A stretch of DNA of 64,000 bases, taken from NCBI GenBank assembly GCA_013368315.1, contig JAACJM010000001.1, positions 1,240,001 to 1,304,000 of the forward strand. Direction: 5' to 3'. The position numbers and the translations under genes were made by a program. Of this stretch, positions 25,734 to 37,889 are shown piece by piece (within the stretch, counting starts at the first letter, position 1; each line of letters begins with the position of its first letter). Below the pieces are notes generated by a model. It saw only the letters and a program-made list of their open reading frames with translations. It was not told where the DNA came from and searched no databases. The stretch comes from Tetrapyrgos nigripes (Eukaryota; Basidiomycota; Agaricomycetes; Agaricales; Campanellaceae).

Positions 25734-27704
25734 ATGAATCAACATGGTGGATATCGTCACCCATTTCTTGTTGGAACCCACTTCTTTGGTGGCGTAGGGG
25801 GTTCGTCTGGTCACTCCTCTTTGATTCTGCTGGCTAAATCCGAGGCCATGACAGACAATCCCAGGACAGTATGCAACTCATGCTGCTTATTATATTCATG
25901 TTTTTCAATGCAGGTAGATCACAGAATTGGCAATGAACCAGCTCTCTTATCAGCTGCGCTCTCGACCGGACTGGTGGAAGCACCATAGAGACCAGAGTGT
26001 ACGTGCAAAATGGGCTGCCGAAGCGTCTGCTAGGAACTATGATGTTCGTACACCCTCTGCCAACGCCACAATAGAGTTGTCTCAGAAGCAGGTAAATGTG
26101 CCACTTGGAATGTCAACATTTTGAGTTCCCAGGCTGAATTCCACAGGTTGAATACATCCTAGATGAACTCGTTGGGTATGCTTCGCTCAGAGATGAACCT
26201 AACAGTTGGTGAGGTCTTCCTCTGGAATTTCTAATACACCTGCTACTGAAAAGTCTGTCACTACATAGTCAAGTCTCCTGCTTTGAACGCATATGGGAGT
26301 CCAAGTCGTTATTTGACCCATTGTTAATATCCAGCTTTAACGATGAAATCTCCCACTTTCGCGCTCCAGCCAGAAAGAGACAAGGGACCAATTGCATAAG
26401 AGCAATCGTAGACCCGTCCCTTCATCCATTGGTTTACAACAAAACTTGGGTCTCTCTCACCGAGGGGAAGTCCAGACCTTCCTCTCAAACTTGCCCACCC
26501 CCTCAGGCAACCGATATCTACACGCTTTCCCAGAAATTTTGCTTCCTTCCCACAGACATCCACATCTCGTCCACAGGACATGTCGAGTTCCTGTCCTACA
26601 TAAATAATATTCATCCTCGACACGACAAGCTGTATGATATCCTCTCAACAATACTCACTCACTTTCTTCCTCTGTTTGAGCATTGTCTCACAGACTTACA
26701 CCGAAACAACCCTCTTCATCAGCGCATTCAAGGCTCTTGCCGTTACACTGTCTGGGATGAACCTGACCAGCCTGAATTTTCCGACGACGACGAAGGATGG
26801 TCAAATTATGAACGCGAAGTGCTGGACTGGGCTTTAAATAGACCTATCAACCTTCCCGATGTACCAGCAACTGGCTATCCCGGCGGTATTGAGTATCGAA
26901 GACACGTCGTCGACCTCAAGTCCAAGAAATTACAGGTCGTCGTCAGGGTGTCCGAGATTAACTTGGTGTGTTGACTGACCCTATAATGTCACTGTACTGA
27001 CTTTGTCATTCTTAGAAACCCGGAGACCAGACCTATTTCAGCTCGCCTTATCACGTAGAAGGTATGAAGAATGAGCGCATTGTTGTCTGTGGGCGCTTCT
27101 ATTCTTGTGTTGTCAGTACCTTAACCTTTTCATGACATGTCTTCTGCGTGCTCACATCAGATCATAGGAGAATATTAAATGTTGCGAAATTCAATTTCGC
27201 ATGGCTGTTACATATCCTCGCGGATTCTCAGCAGGGGACAGCGGTGCTACACTTCGTACATGGGGACTACGGGATGGCGATTCCTCTCATCAATACATTG
27301 GTTCCGTCCCCATACGCACTGGCTTATCCATCGTCTTTCCCAACATCTATCAGCATCGACACACGCCGCTTCAACTCCTGGATCCGACTAAAGATGGAAG
27401 AATGACGGTTGTGTCGTTTTTACTCATCGACCCGGACATCCCTCCCATCATCTCCACATCGAACGTCGCACCCCAACAAAAGGAATGGATCAGGGAAGCG
27501 TTGGATGAATCATTAGATGAACGTATTCCTGTGGAAATTGTGGAAAAGATCATGGAGGAAGTGGAGGGTGTTATGGAAGAAGAGGAAAGTTGGGCATATT
27601 CGGAAGAAATGTTGAGAGAACGGACAGAGTTTTGGAAACGGAATGACAATTATCATTTCTGCATCCCTTTCGATATCTGGCATGGTCCTGAAATCATTCG
27701 TTGA
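25734..27704 (+). CDS. DUF4246 family protein
   Basis: Large fungal protein of the DUF4246 family, whose function I do not know. Six exons sum to 1,698 bases, giving 565 residues. Family-like stretches are LAMNQLSYQLRSRPDWW, VEYILDELVGYASLRDE, YHVEGMKNERIVVCGRFY, RTGLSIVFPNIYQHR and VSFLLIDPDIPPI. The start is uncertain. The ATG at 25734 gives 45 residues in exon 1, and a second in-frame ATG at 25848 gives a shorter first exon. The intron before exon 6 (27109-27167) has a weak donor, GTTGTC, but is needed to keep the frame. A His-x-Glu at residues 369-371 and a His at 450 could be metal ligands, discussed as a finding. C-terminal 80 residues are acidic. Confidence 0.8.
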
Positions 27705-27824
27705 GGCCACAATGATACATTCTGCGAATTTTCTGAACGTTAAGGTCATGTATTGTACATTTTTGTTCGCATATTTATAAAATGTATATTCAGAATGCTA
27801 TAAGACAACCATCAATTTGCAGGA

Positions 27825-30252
27825 TCAAGTTCTCGGCGCGTCATTTGCCTCGACAACAAACAGTCTTGGGTGTCTTGCAATCTGTAAATCAATCAAAATC
27901 AGTCCAGTGTGGCTTTTGAGAGGAGATGATACTCACCCATGACCGAAGTCTTTTCCCGAACACATACATTGGAATTGATGCTAACCAACAAAATGTCTGG
28001 CATCCCGCTAGAATCAATAGAGACACCTTGACTCCTCGAGACTCCACCATTCCATTCGCGAAGAACGTGAAGCTGTATAGAACAACGTTCTTGAACAAAT
28101 TACTCAGAGCAAGGACGTGTAGCGCATTGGGCCCATGTGTATCAAGAAGATAGGTGACGGCGGCTGAGCCTGAGGTAACCATGCTGAAATTTGCCAGAGT
28201 GAGGCAGGCAACTGGGTGCGAGTTAGCGTTGAAGACAAGCAACAGGAGAGAGAAAGTACTGTACCTGCACCAATCCAAGGCATATTATGAGTGGTGCCAA
28301 CTAGAGGAAAACAATCAAATTAGATACTAAACACTGTCGATATTTCAGGAACTTTGTATGTACCTGCCCATCCTGCATATCCAAATGTCCCCATTAACAT
28401 TGTAGAGATGAAGAAGATCCTGAACTCTGGTTCATAGATCCCTTTGTTATGTCTTGCTAGCCATATCGTTCCCCAGTCCGTGAGAGGTCCTGTTACTGCA
28501 GCTGCAAGCACAATTCCGACAATACCACCGAGGTTGGTCAAGCCAATTTGGGACGCGTTGAACCCATACTCAATAGTAAATATGGTCGAAGAGCAAATGG
28601 GCAATAGACCTTGATGAGAAATCTACATGAGAAATCCCATTCCTCAGGAAAGAACTCACTAAGCCAAACGGTTTGCATTCCGTGGACCAGGAAAATGTAT
28701 ACGGTCTGTCACCATATTGTTTAAGTAAGTCATACTGAATGAAACATGACATACCACAGGAGAGAGCACGAAAGGAAAGGGCCTTAAGAAGATCTTGAAG
28801 AGGCTGTCGTCACTGAACGTTCCATGCCAAAGCTTCAGTTGGGATAAGAATGTCTGGTTCCCTGAGTTGGCGTCTCCTACGGTAGCCGCAGGAGATTGCC
28901 TTTCTTCAATATTCGACTTTTCATTATTTTCACTTGTGCGTGAAGACTGAGCCATGGCCTCATCAGAACTAGATCTCTTGGACATTTCACTTGCTGTCGG
29001 ATGAGGACGGCGGTAACTTGTCTATGAAGGACAGCAAGAGTCGTCAGTTGCATGCATAATGAAAGGATCGTTTCCTGACCTCCGGTACAAAGAAGAAAAC
29101 CAGGAACATGGTGATTCCAAGGGGAATCGAAACAAACCAAAACCCCATTTGCCATGAGAGATTTTGTATGACATAGCTGTACAGTAGAGGTCCACTAAAA
29201 GGAGAGACTCGGAACGGTGTCAAGCAAACATTTTGGAAAATGACTCACAGTGTTATACCTGACATGATCGAGAAACTCCAAATGACGGACCGATTCCCTC
29301 TTTCGTGTACGCTGCATTTCGCTTCTCAGCGAAAACGCGAATGCAAGGAAGAGATGACATACAAGTAGATCTGCTCAATGGTGGAGGCAACTAAACTGCA
29401 AAGCATTTTGAGCTTTAGGTTCACAGAGACGAGTGGCGTTCCAACCTTTGTAAGGCAGACATTCCAAAACCTTGGAAAACTCTGGATGCTCGTATTGATG
29501 CTAGGTTGGGACTAGCGGCACACCAGATACATGAAATGAACATCTTTTGCAAGAGAAGTTATGCGAGCATTCTTGATAATGAGGACTCGAGGTGCTTACA
29601 AGGGTTACGCTTCCGAGATAGACGATTCTATGGCCAAATTTTACTGCAAGTGCGCCTTGGAATAACCTATAATAGTCAGAGTTCAGGAACAGCAAGAAGG
29701 GACCTAAAAGAGACTGACATGAAGCAGGCTAGTCCCAAGAGTATTGCACCAAAGCTCGACGCAATCTCGTCTACACTGACGCCGAACTGCTCGGAAAGAA
29801 GGACATAACCTGGGCCGACCATAGGCGATAGAGCGCCGTCTAGCGAGGCGGCGAATGCCCTGGGTATGGCCTGGATTAGCTTGTGGACAGGAACTATAAT
29901 AGAACGAGAGTTACAAAGTCCAAAAACATGCTTCTTTTTTCCATCTGGGCCAGTTCAAGCTGTTCAAGGTCAGTACTAATATCAATGTATTGTGGGGAGG
30001 TTATCACTTACGGATCTGCCGGATCGTCTGAAGGCTGAGGAACTAGGATGACATGCGCATGTCTGCCTGTTCCTCGTTTGAGAGTACCTGCTTCGTCGAT
30101 AGTAATTTCTTGACCATGAAGAACGCCAAGGTCGGAAAGAAGAGCTGTTCCCGGCACACGCTGCAGGTGCTTATCCTCTGGGCGAACACAAGTTAGGCGA
30201 GTTATGCCAATACACGAAGGAGTAACATCATACCAAGTATACCAAAAGTCAT
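27825..30252 (-). CDS. Major facilitator superfamily transporter
   Basis: Membrane transporter with 12 predicted segments in the MFS general-substrate class. Fifteen exons total 1,674 bases, giving 557 residues. The N-terminal cytoplasmic part ends in DPLNWPRWKKE, typical of fungal DHA-like pumps. TM1-TM2 include SLDGALSPMVGPGYV and FGVSVDEIASSFGAILL. The loop after TM2 has ALAVKFGHRIVYL, an MFS signature. A Ser-rich loop of about 80 residues separates the two halves, and the second half starts YIFLVHGMQTVWL. The first exon is 19 bases. Substrate unknown: similar proteins include drug, sugar and small-molecule carriers. No obvious lesion. Confidence 0.85.
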
Positions 30253-30620
30253 GGTCGATGAATACAGGTTTGAACCACGAGTCAGGCTTTTAAGGCTATC
30301 TTCATAGCATAGTCTTCTGACCCATGCAACTCCCAAATTGTCAGAGGACGAGAACCGGTCAATAGAAACTGACGGCCTGGCAGTTCTTCGTTGCACTTTT
30401 TGGTCATATCTTTCGCAGAGGAAGTCAGCAGACGCAAATCAGCTGGACAAATCTTGAAAATCTGAGGAGCAGACGCTAGTTGGAAGTTCAATTAGTACTT
30501 GGAAGTCTATTAGATAGAAACATGAATGAAGCCGAGCACAGGATGAAGCATTGAAGGTGGACATCGACGTGTCAGTCGCGTTTCGGCTATGACCGAGAAC
30601 GACTTTTCCTCCTCTCTCTC

Positions 30621-32303
30621 ATGGCAGAACCAACAAAACAAGAGACAGAACAGGTATTCAAGGTCTTGAGGGCTCAGAAAGCTAACAAGGTCCGTCTCCG
30701 TCATCGCTATTTCGTTCGAGGTTTATAACTAGTTTCCATTTCTTAGTCTTGCTTCGACTGCAACGCCCGAAATCCGACATGGTCAAGCGTTACATTCGGC
30801 GTGTACATCTGTCTTGATTGCTCTAGCAATCACAGAAACATGGGTGTACATATCTCTTTCGTTCGGTGGGTATTATAGCTTCTTATCGCAACAAAAGATG
30901 GACTGATGTCCATAAATTACAGCTCTACCAATTTGGATTCTTGGCAGCTTTCACAGTTACGAAACATGAAAGTTGGAGGAAATCAATCTGCTATGGACTT
31001 TTTCACCAAACACGGCGGCGCCTCTCTACTCAATGATGCTGATACGAAGAAGAAATATTCCAGTCGTGTTGCGGAGTTGTACAAGGAAGAGTTAGCGAAG
31101 AGAGTAAAAGAAGATGCTGCCAAGTACGTACTCTCATTGTTTGACCGTCGAATAGACATACTCATCAGACACAGATTTCCTCAGGGTATAGTCGTGGACG
31201 GCGTTGAAGTGGCTGCACCAGCTGCTAAGGAAACAGAAGACGACTTTTTCGAATCCTGGTCCAAACCTTCCACTCCCAAATCATCCAATCCACCCACTCC
31301 AAGAGTTTCCACGCCTCTTGCCATTGGGCGTACACCGTCTCCAGCTACCACCGCTGGGAGCACCGCATCTTCCTCAGCACCTGCCGTGCCGGCTCCCAGA
31401 ACGCTTACCTCCTCTGCTGCTGCACGCTCTAAACTTGGCGCATCACGCCTCAACTCCGCTTCCTCGAGTGCAAGCACTGGAGCTGCGAAGAAAGGCAAAC
31501 TTGGTCTGGGAGCCGCCAAAGTTGCGAAGCCGATTGATTTCGAGGAGGCCGAGCGAAAGGCGTTAGAGGAGGCTGAGCGGATCAAACAGTTGGGCTACGA
31601 TAGGCAAAAGGAAGAAGAGGAAGAGAAAGCAAGGAAGGAAGCAGAGGCTAAATTGGCAGCGCTGGAGATTGGGCCAAAGAAGACTGTCAATGCTTCAACA
31701 AGCAGTAATGGCGCAGCTGCTAAGCCCAGTCCCCAACAATCTGCTGCTTTCCCAAGGTTAGGCTTCGGTGCCATACCAGGCACTGGGGCTGCTGCTGCTA
31801 CCGCTGCTGTTCCGATAAAATCCAGGTGAGTAGCCTGCACATTCCGAATTTCCTTTCTATTTTCTCAATGCAACATACAGTACTCCCGTTGCCGATGACT
31901 CTCCAACAACTGCACGAGACAAATTTGGGAGTCAAAAGGCCATCTCATCAGATATGTACTTTGGTAGGAACGCCTACGACCCTAACTCTCTGGCCGAGGC
32001 ACAAACTCGATTGCAATCATTCCAAGGGGCTTCCGCTATATCTTCCAACCAGTACTTTGGGAGAGAAGAAGAAGAGGAGACACTCATCAACAGGACGGAG
32101 AACGAAGGGCTGGCTGGTCTTGAATTAGCTGCAAGGGATGCTATCTCAAGGGTGTTAGCCAACCCTGATGTACAGAACGTGGGCGAGCAAATCAGGACTG
32201 GGGCTCTGAAGGTATGTCCAAGAACATCTACTCGCAGTCTACAATGCACTGATCAATTTCCGCCTAGTTTTCGGAATACCTTGCACAAATGTCGGAGCGC
32301 TGA
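30621..32303 (+). CDS. glo3: ArfGAP zinc-finger protein (GLO3 / ARFGAP2-3)
   Basis: GTPase-activating protein for Arf1 in COPI vesicle traffic between Golgi and ER. Six exons sum to 1,413 bases, giving 470 residues. The ArfGAP domain has the zinc cysteines C25, C28, C45, C48 (CFDC..CLDC, 16-residue spacing) and the arginine finger in NHRNMGVH (R53). Ala/Ser/Pro-rich linkers follow, with an [18 protein letters not shown] helix, and repeated FGR motifs near the C-terminus ([16 protein letters not shown]) that resemble the GLO3 regulatory motif. Intron 3 ends in a tandem acceptor (CAGACACAG) that could give two isoforms differing by two residues. Short last exon, 36 bases. Confidence 0.92.
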
Positions 32304-32573
32304 TAGACTGTTGTGTTTTACATGTTTGGAATAGACAATTCTGGCCTTCTGCATTCCTCTCCTTCGTCATCCTATATATACTCGTGTTCAAGGTAAAAAT
32401 TACAGTGGAATATACACTCATTGTGGATCTATAGAATCTTCAAGGGACTTTACAAGTCCATGTTCGGGAACGCGATCTACGAGAATACAACAAATCCAAT
32501 CACCCGACTGAAAGCACAATCAGCGCCAAGCACAGTGAGGGGTACACTTCCGTATCCTACTTCCTTCCTGACT

Positions 32574-34096
32574 TTACTCGTAACCGTTGGGGTTCTTGGT
32601 CTGGAAATTCCAGAGATCTCGACACATGGTCTCCAGATCTTTCGAGGCCTTGAAACCGAGTTCTTTCTCTGCAAGTGCAGGATCTGCAGTAAGATCAGGC
32701 ACGTCTCCTCGCCTAGAAGGTAAAATGCGTCAACAGACGAAAACCTGGAATAGAGAGGTCTGACTACCTTCGCCCAATAACTTCGGTCTTATAATCAAAC
32801 CCGGTCGCCTTCCTCATCGCCTCCACAATCTGCAGAACGCTCATACCCTTTCCCTTACCCAAATTATACGCCTTGTATTTTGCGTCTTTTCGATCCCAAA
32901 ATACATCAGTCTTGGCGTCGGGACTCAAAGCTTCAAGCGCGAGTAGATGTCCTGACGCTAGATCGAGGACGTGTAGGTAGTCACGTACGCAGGTTCCATC
33001 GGGCGTAGGATAATCATTGCCGAAAACCTTGAGGACAGATTCCTTGATGCGACCGACAGCCATGTGTGCAAGGAGCGGAAGGAGGTTACCAGGTCGGCCT
33101 TTGGGATCTTCACCGATACGACCGGAGGGATGGGCGCCTGCAGGGCTGGTGTGGAGCGGTCAGAAATATTGTAGATCAGAATGGATAGACGGAATCAATG
33201 GAATGAGAATGAGACGTTAGGCGATTGGTCCATCCACTCACTTGAAATATCGCAAGGAAAGCGATTGCCAGCGCTGTGGTTCAGCTATATGCGCATTCTT
33301 GATCATGAGAAATGGTACTGGGTAGCAAGACAGACGCGACACGTACCATGGCATAGATCGTCGATGATTGTTTCTGCCATAACCTTGGTCTTTCCATACG
33401 GACTGTCAGCTTGCAAGCGCGTAGTTTCTGGAATAGGGACAACTGGTGGAGTGCCGTATACGGTTGCTGATGAAGAGTAGACCAGTCTAGTGCAGTCAAA
33501 CTCGGACATGGTCTGCAGTAACGACACAGTCGCCGAAACATTGTTCTGGTAGTATGTGAGTGGTATCTCTGTTGATTCTCCCACAGCTTTGTATGCCTGT
33601 GTCATAAGGAGAAAAGGAGGATCTTGAAAGTAAGACATGGAGACCGGCAAGGAGTTGGAAAGGCAGCGTACTGCTATATGAATAACGCCCCATATCCCGC
33701 CTTTGCCATATTTTTCAAAAACGGCTCGTACTTGTTCGGGCTTTGTAAGATCGCATAAATGAGAGTCAATGATAGTGGATTCCTTGTCTTGTTCGGTGGC
33801 ATCGGCAGGTAGTTCTTCTTGAGCCAGCTCCTGAATTCGCGTGATAGCAGCGGGAAGGGAGTTATGATGATTGTCTATAGTGATGACTTTGAATTTTCGG
33901 GTCTTGAGGAGAACATAGACTACGTGTGAGCCTAGATGTTGAAGATGATGAGCTTATGGGTGTCCCAAGTAGTAAAGGAGAGGATGAGGACCTATGTAGC
34001 CTGCACCTCCAGTGACCAGAACGTTCTACAGGCATGTCAGCAGATAGTTGAAAAGGAAGACAAGAAGCATACTTGAAGAGATTGTTGGGTAGCCAT
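32574..34096 (-). CDS. gal10: UDP-glucose 4-epimerase
   Basis: NAD-dependent epimerase of the Leloir pathway, interconverting UDP-glucose and UDP-galactose in the cytosol. Seven exons sum to 1,128 bases, giving 375 residues. The Rossmann motif GGAGYIGSHV lies near the N-terminus and is split by an intron. The catalytic YxxxK is Y173-K177 in SPYGKTK, preceded by [20 protein letters not shown] and [15 protein letters not shown] are also diagnostic. The protein ends soon after the epimerase domain, so unlike Saccharomyces GAL10 there is no mutarotase domain. The neighbouring glo3 gene is convergent, with 270 bp between the stops. Confidence 0.95.
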
Positions 34097-34653
34097 AGAA
34101 GGGGAAGAGATGTAGAGCAACAAAAAAAAACAGCGAATTTATCTGATCGTGCCCGAGGAATACATTATCTGGCTATACAAAGAGGCGATGACGTCTTCTG
34201 TAAGTAAATTTACAGGTCTCTATCTCTCGACCAACACAGCCCTCTAAAATTCAAGAGGCTTAGCCTCAGATAATCGGTCATTCAGCTTCTAGAGTCAGGA
34301 AGTGGATAAAGTTGAACGAGGATCGCATTCTTAATTCGGCAAACCCCTCTGAAAAAGGACTCATCGATGTTTGGCCCACGCTATCGTATGGTCGGAAGTC
34401 AAGGCACAAATACCCGTAACAAATACTGTCCAGATCCCGAACCGGCGAACCGGCGCGGTACTCCTTCACGCCTCACATGCACAGCAGGTCGAACTGTTTT
34501 TGTAGAATGCACATGGATCCTTGTTCAGTATCCCTAGCTCGTGAAACCAAGACGGGTGCGCCGGCACATCAATACACATTGGCAGCAATTCCACAAATGA
34601 CAGTGAGAGTTAACGCCTACGAACGTTGCGGTCTGGACACCTGCTGGACGCTG
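34097..34653. other. Intergenic region, gal10 promoter side
   Basis: 557 bp between the gal10 start and the stop of the THO1 gene, both on the minus strand. It should contain the gal10 promoter. Short A-rich run near 34125. No gene or repeat recognised. Confidence 0.45.
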
Positions 34654-37117
34654 TCATTGATCCTCCATCCTCACATCGGTTTCAATTTCCTTTTTCTTCT
34701 CCATCTTGTCCCCAACTACCTTGCTTCCGGGAGGTGCAGGCGATCCCATTGCCACATCTCCATCAGTCGACGACGTCCCTGTTGCACTTCTCGAACCCCG
34801 TTCCTTTTCCTTTTCTTTCTCTAACTTCTCTTTCTCGACTTCTTGTAGCAAAAGGGCCACGTCCCCAGTCCCAATCTTACCAAAGTGAGAGAGATGTTGA
34901 TCTCGGGCGGTCCGAAGAGCGAGCCACGACCACCGCTGTTTGCTCTTTAAAAGTACCCAAGTCAGCTTAAAAGAAGAGGAGGTTCTCGTTACATACCTCT
35001 TCAGCCCTATTGATTTGGGCATCCTTGGGTAATGGTGGCGGAACAGGAGGAGCAGCTGGTGCGACAGGTTCTGCCTGGGCAGCTGGGCCATTCGGTTCTT
35101 GAGGTTTCGGCTCACTGATAGTACCGGGTTTTGCAGGTAAAGACGGGTGAACAGACGACGTTGATGGTTCCACCGCAGGCTTTGTGTCCGATTCCGGAGG
35201 CTTCATCTCGACATCGCCTGAAGTGGAAGCAGGAGATGGCGTAAGTGCAGCAGCAGCTTTCATAGTTTCTAGTTTCTCTTGCTGTTGTCTCAAGACCTTC
35301 GTCCTCATTTCGATCTTCCGATTCTCCATATCAATTTTTTTTGCGTACTCCTTGACATCACCAGGGCTAAAAAATACAGGTCAATTGGAACAGGAGGAAT
35401 AGAATGACGAACACCAACTCGAAACGGTTTTCCAGATCTCCCAAGTCTCTATAACCCATTTCCCAAATCTCAGTCAGACTCGCGCTCCCGTATTTATGCT
35501 CCCAGTCTGGAGGCGCCTTTCGCATGTTTTCCCGTGCTCCCCTCGTCGCCTCCTGTAAGCCGACCTTTTTCTTCTTGTTTTGACCCTGTTCATCTTCCAC
35601 TTCCACTTCCTCGAAATACGGAGCCTTGTCAAAGGGCATACACATTTCGTTCTTCCATTTGATCCAGTTCTTTTCCCGCTCCAATATGGTTACCGCCGTT
35701 TCAGCAAATATCCTTCCATTTGGCGTCGTCTGCCTCAACTCCTCCATAGCTCGAGTGATCGTATCCCGGACCCATTGCTCTCCGTCAGCATCGAGCGTAA
35801 AGTCCATCTGCAGTGATCGATTCCGTGGCGTCTGCCATTTGGTCTTCTCGGCTTTTGTGAAAGACAATAGATGGTTCAGAAGAATCAGCAACTGGAACAG
35901 AACTTGTCGTCGAAAGTGTGTATCCGCAATCTCGAGGTCCAATAGATCTGCACTGGTCAGGTATTTCGCAAAGAAGTATTCCGTGATGTTGGAATCTTCG
36001 TCTCCATCTGCGACGTCTCGTTTCCGTTTCAATGTCGAAGCTCCGCTGCCTACTACGGCTTTACTTCCCATCATGGCGCGTTCTTTCACGGTGGCTTCCT
36101 TGATCACAGGCAGGACCTTATTCACGGCCTCTTGAAACTCGGAGAAATAGTTGGGTTGTGTGAAAACGAAAGGTTTCGAGAAGGGCAATTGCAAGGACCA
36201 GAATGTGTTGTAAAAATCTATCAAGTAATAGAGAATTAATTTGATTTGAGTGCAAGCTTAGAGGTGAGAGCATACCGTCTTTCGACGCTGAGGGAGTCTT
36301 GGCTGGCTCTTTCTCATCCACCTGCATTTTATCTCCTCCATCTACTCCAGGTTTGTCCTCTTCACTTATCTCCTTTTTTTCATCACTCGGCTGAGTAGCA
36401 GCTACGATTCCTGGTCCTTCCCAGGTCGGACCATATTCTCCCCTCAGATTGACCCCACTTCTCTCCCCAAGCGGAAACACACCACTCAAAAACGTCAAAA
36501 TCCTGCCACAGAACAGAGTCATACTCCCGGTCTTTGAGAGACGTCGTAGAAGATCATTCAGCATGCGCAATAGTACGAGTGCCTTGCCCTTTTGAGGGAC
36601 CAAATCCTTGGTCAACCGTGGCGCACGAGATTCGATCCATGAGAAGATGTGTGAGCAAGAGGCAATTGTTTGCGTTTCAAGGAGGTCTTGTAGGATGGAA
36701 AAGGGAAGACTTTGGTCGCAGACTTCTGCTAGGACGCGTAAATAACGAGAAGTAGGTCGGGCGGCGTGTACAAACCATGTTCCGTAAATGCTAGAACCAG
36801 ATCCAGCATGTCTCTCACTTTATAGTAGTACGTCTCATCCTCTTCTTTCAGAGCCTTTCCTTCCATCTCCTGTATGACAGGCAGTGTTTACTGAAATGAC
36901 GAAACCGAGGAAGAAGAGTGCTTACTGCAAGTTTGAATATTTCATTCCTGAGAATGTATTCCCACTGACTTTTCCTGACTTCCTGTGAAGACTTTGTTTT
37001 GGTGCTATCTATGACCTTCTGTACTTGTTCATCGAGCTGATACTGACTCCTTCCCGAGGAAGTGGAAGGAGGAAGGGATTGCAGGAGCGAGTTAAAGGAT
37101 GACTGGAGAGAGTTCAT
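34654..37117 (-). CDS. THO complex subunit 1 (HPR1/THOC1)
   Basis: Subunit of the THO/TREX complex, which couples transcription to mRNA export and protects against R-loops in the nucleus. Six exons sum to 2,199 bases, giving 732 residues. Family-like stretches are [67 protein letters not shown] and [12 protein letters not shown] Pro/Ala-rich linker leads to a C-terminal death-domain-like segment ([20 protein letters not shown]) and a charged tail rich in Lys/Glu. The start codon at 37117 lies only 29 bp from the ATG of the divergent small gene. Confidence 0.9.
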
Positions 37118-37146
37118 GAGGTCACGCGTCCCATCCCCCTTTCTCC

Positions 37147-37506
37147 ATGGCTTCCGACGATGCCGAAAAGCCCAACGGAGTCACCACCAATGCATCCTCG
37201 AATAATACCAATGCGTCCAACTCGAGCATGACTTCCATCGAGAAAGATGTCTCCCGTCTCACCGCCCTTCTTTCCGAACCTACGTTTTCCGACGAAAGTC
37301 TCGAAGAATTGGACGAAAGAAGTCTTGCAGAGTTGTTCAAACAACTAGAAGGGGCTTCAGGATTGATGAATGGGGTAGAGGACAAGTTGGATAATATTTT
37401 GGGCAATTTGGATGGGCTGCTAGCCGCTCTCGAGGAGAAGAATACTGAGAAGGGTAACGCAGGAGGCGACTTGAAGACTGACGGGGATCCCAAGGATAAT
37501 AAGTGA
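37147..37506 (+). CDS. Small unknown acidic protein, 119 aa
   Basis: Single-exon gene, which is unusual in this window. It starts at an ATG in the favourable context CTCCATGGC, 29 bp from the divergent THO1 start. The N-terminus is Asn/Ser/Thr-rich and acidic. Residues about 28-105 contain heptad-like leucines (RLTALLSE, LAELFKQLEGA, LDNILGNLDGLLAALEE) suggesting a helical or coiled-coil region, followed by a short charged tail. No family recognised. The compact codon usage and tight pairing suggest a real gene; small complex subunits often look like this, but that is inference. Confidence 0.65.
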   Translation: MASDDAEKPNGVTTNASSNNTNASNSSMTSIEKDVSRLTALLSEPTFSDESLEELDERSLAELFKQLEGASGLMNGVEDKLDNILGNLDGLLAALEEKNTEKGNAGGDLKTDGDPKDNK

Positions 37507-37889
37507 GCCTGTGTAGCTGATCAGGTCAGTTTCTTCCCTGTACGTATACACCGAGCTTACATTGCCCAGTTCATATTTTATGCAGAATCATCGTAAGGCC
37601 GTTAGGCTGTCATTGATACTCGACAGACTCATAGATGTATGGGTACTAATCCCGATTGCGGGAGTTGGATTGCTGGAAGCTACATTAGACGTAGTTGTAT
37701 ATCAGTATCTGCGCTGACGAGCAGACAGTCGCATTGCAGCTGACAGGTCATAGTCTAGTACTATCTACTCGTTAATACGACCTTGTCTCGTCTTTCCGTT
37801 GATGTTTTTGGGAGTGTCAATCTAGTCAGTACATGCTACATACTACATACACAACACATCCATGTCATATACGTTCAATGCTAAGAGAA
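37507..37889. other. Convergent intergenic region
   Basis: 383 bp between the 3' ends of the 119-aa gene and LTV1. Presumably both terminators. Nothing else recognised. Confidence 0.5.
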
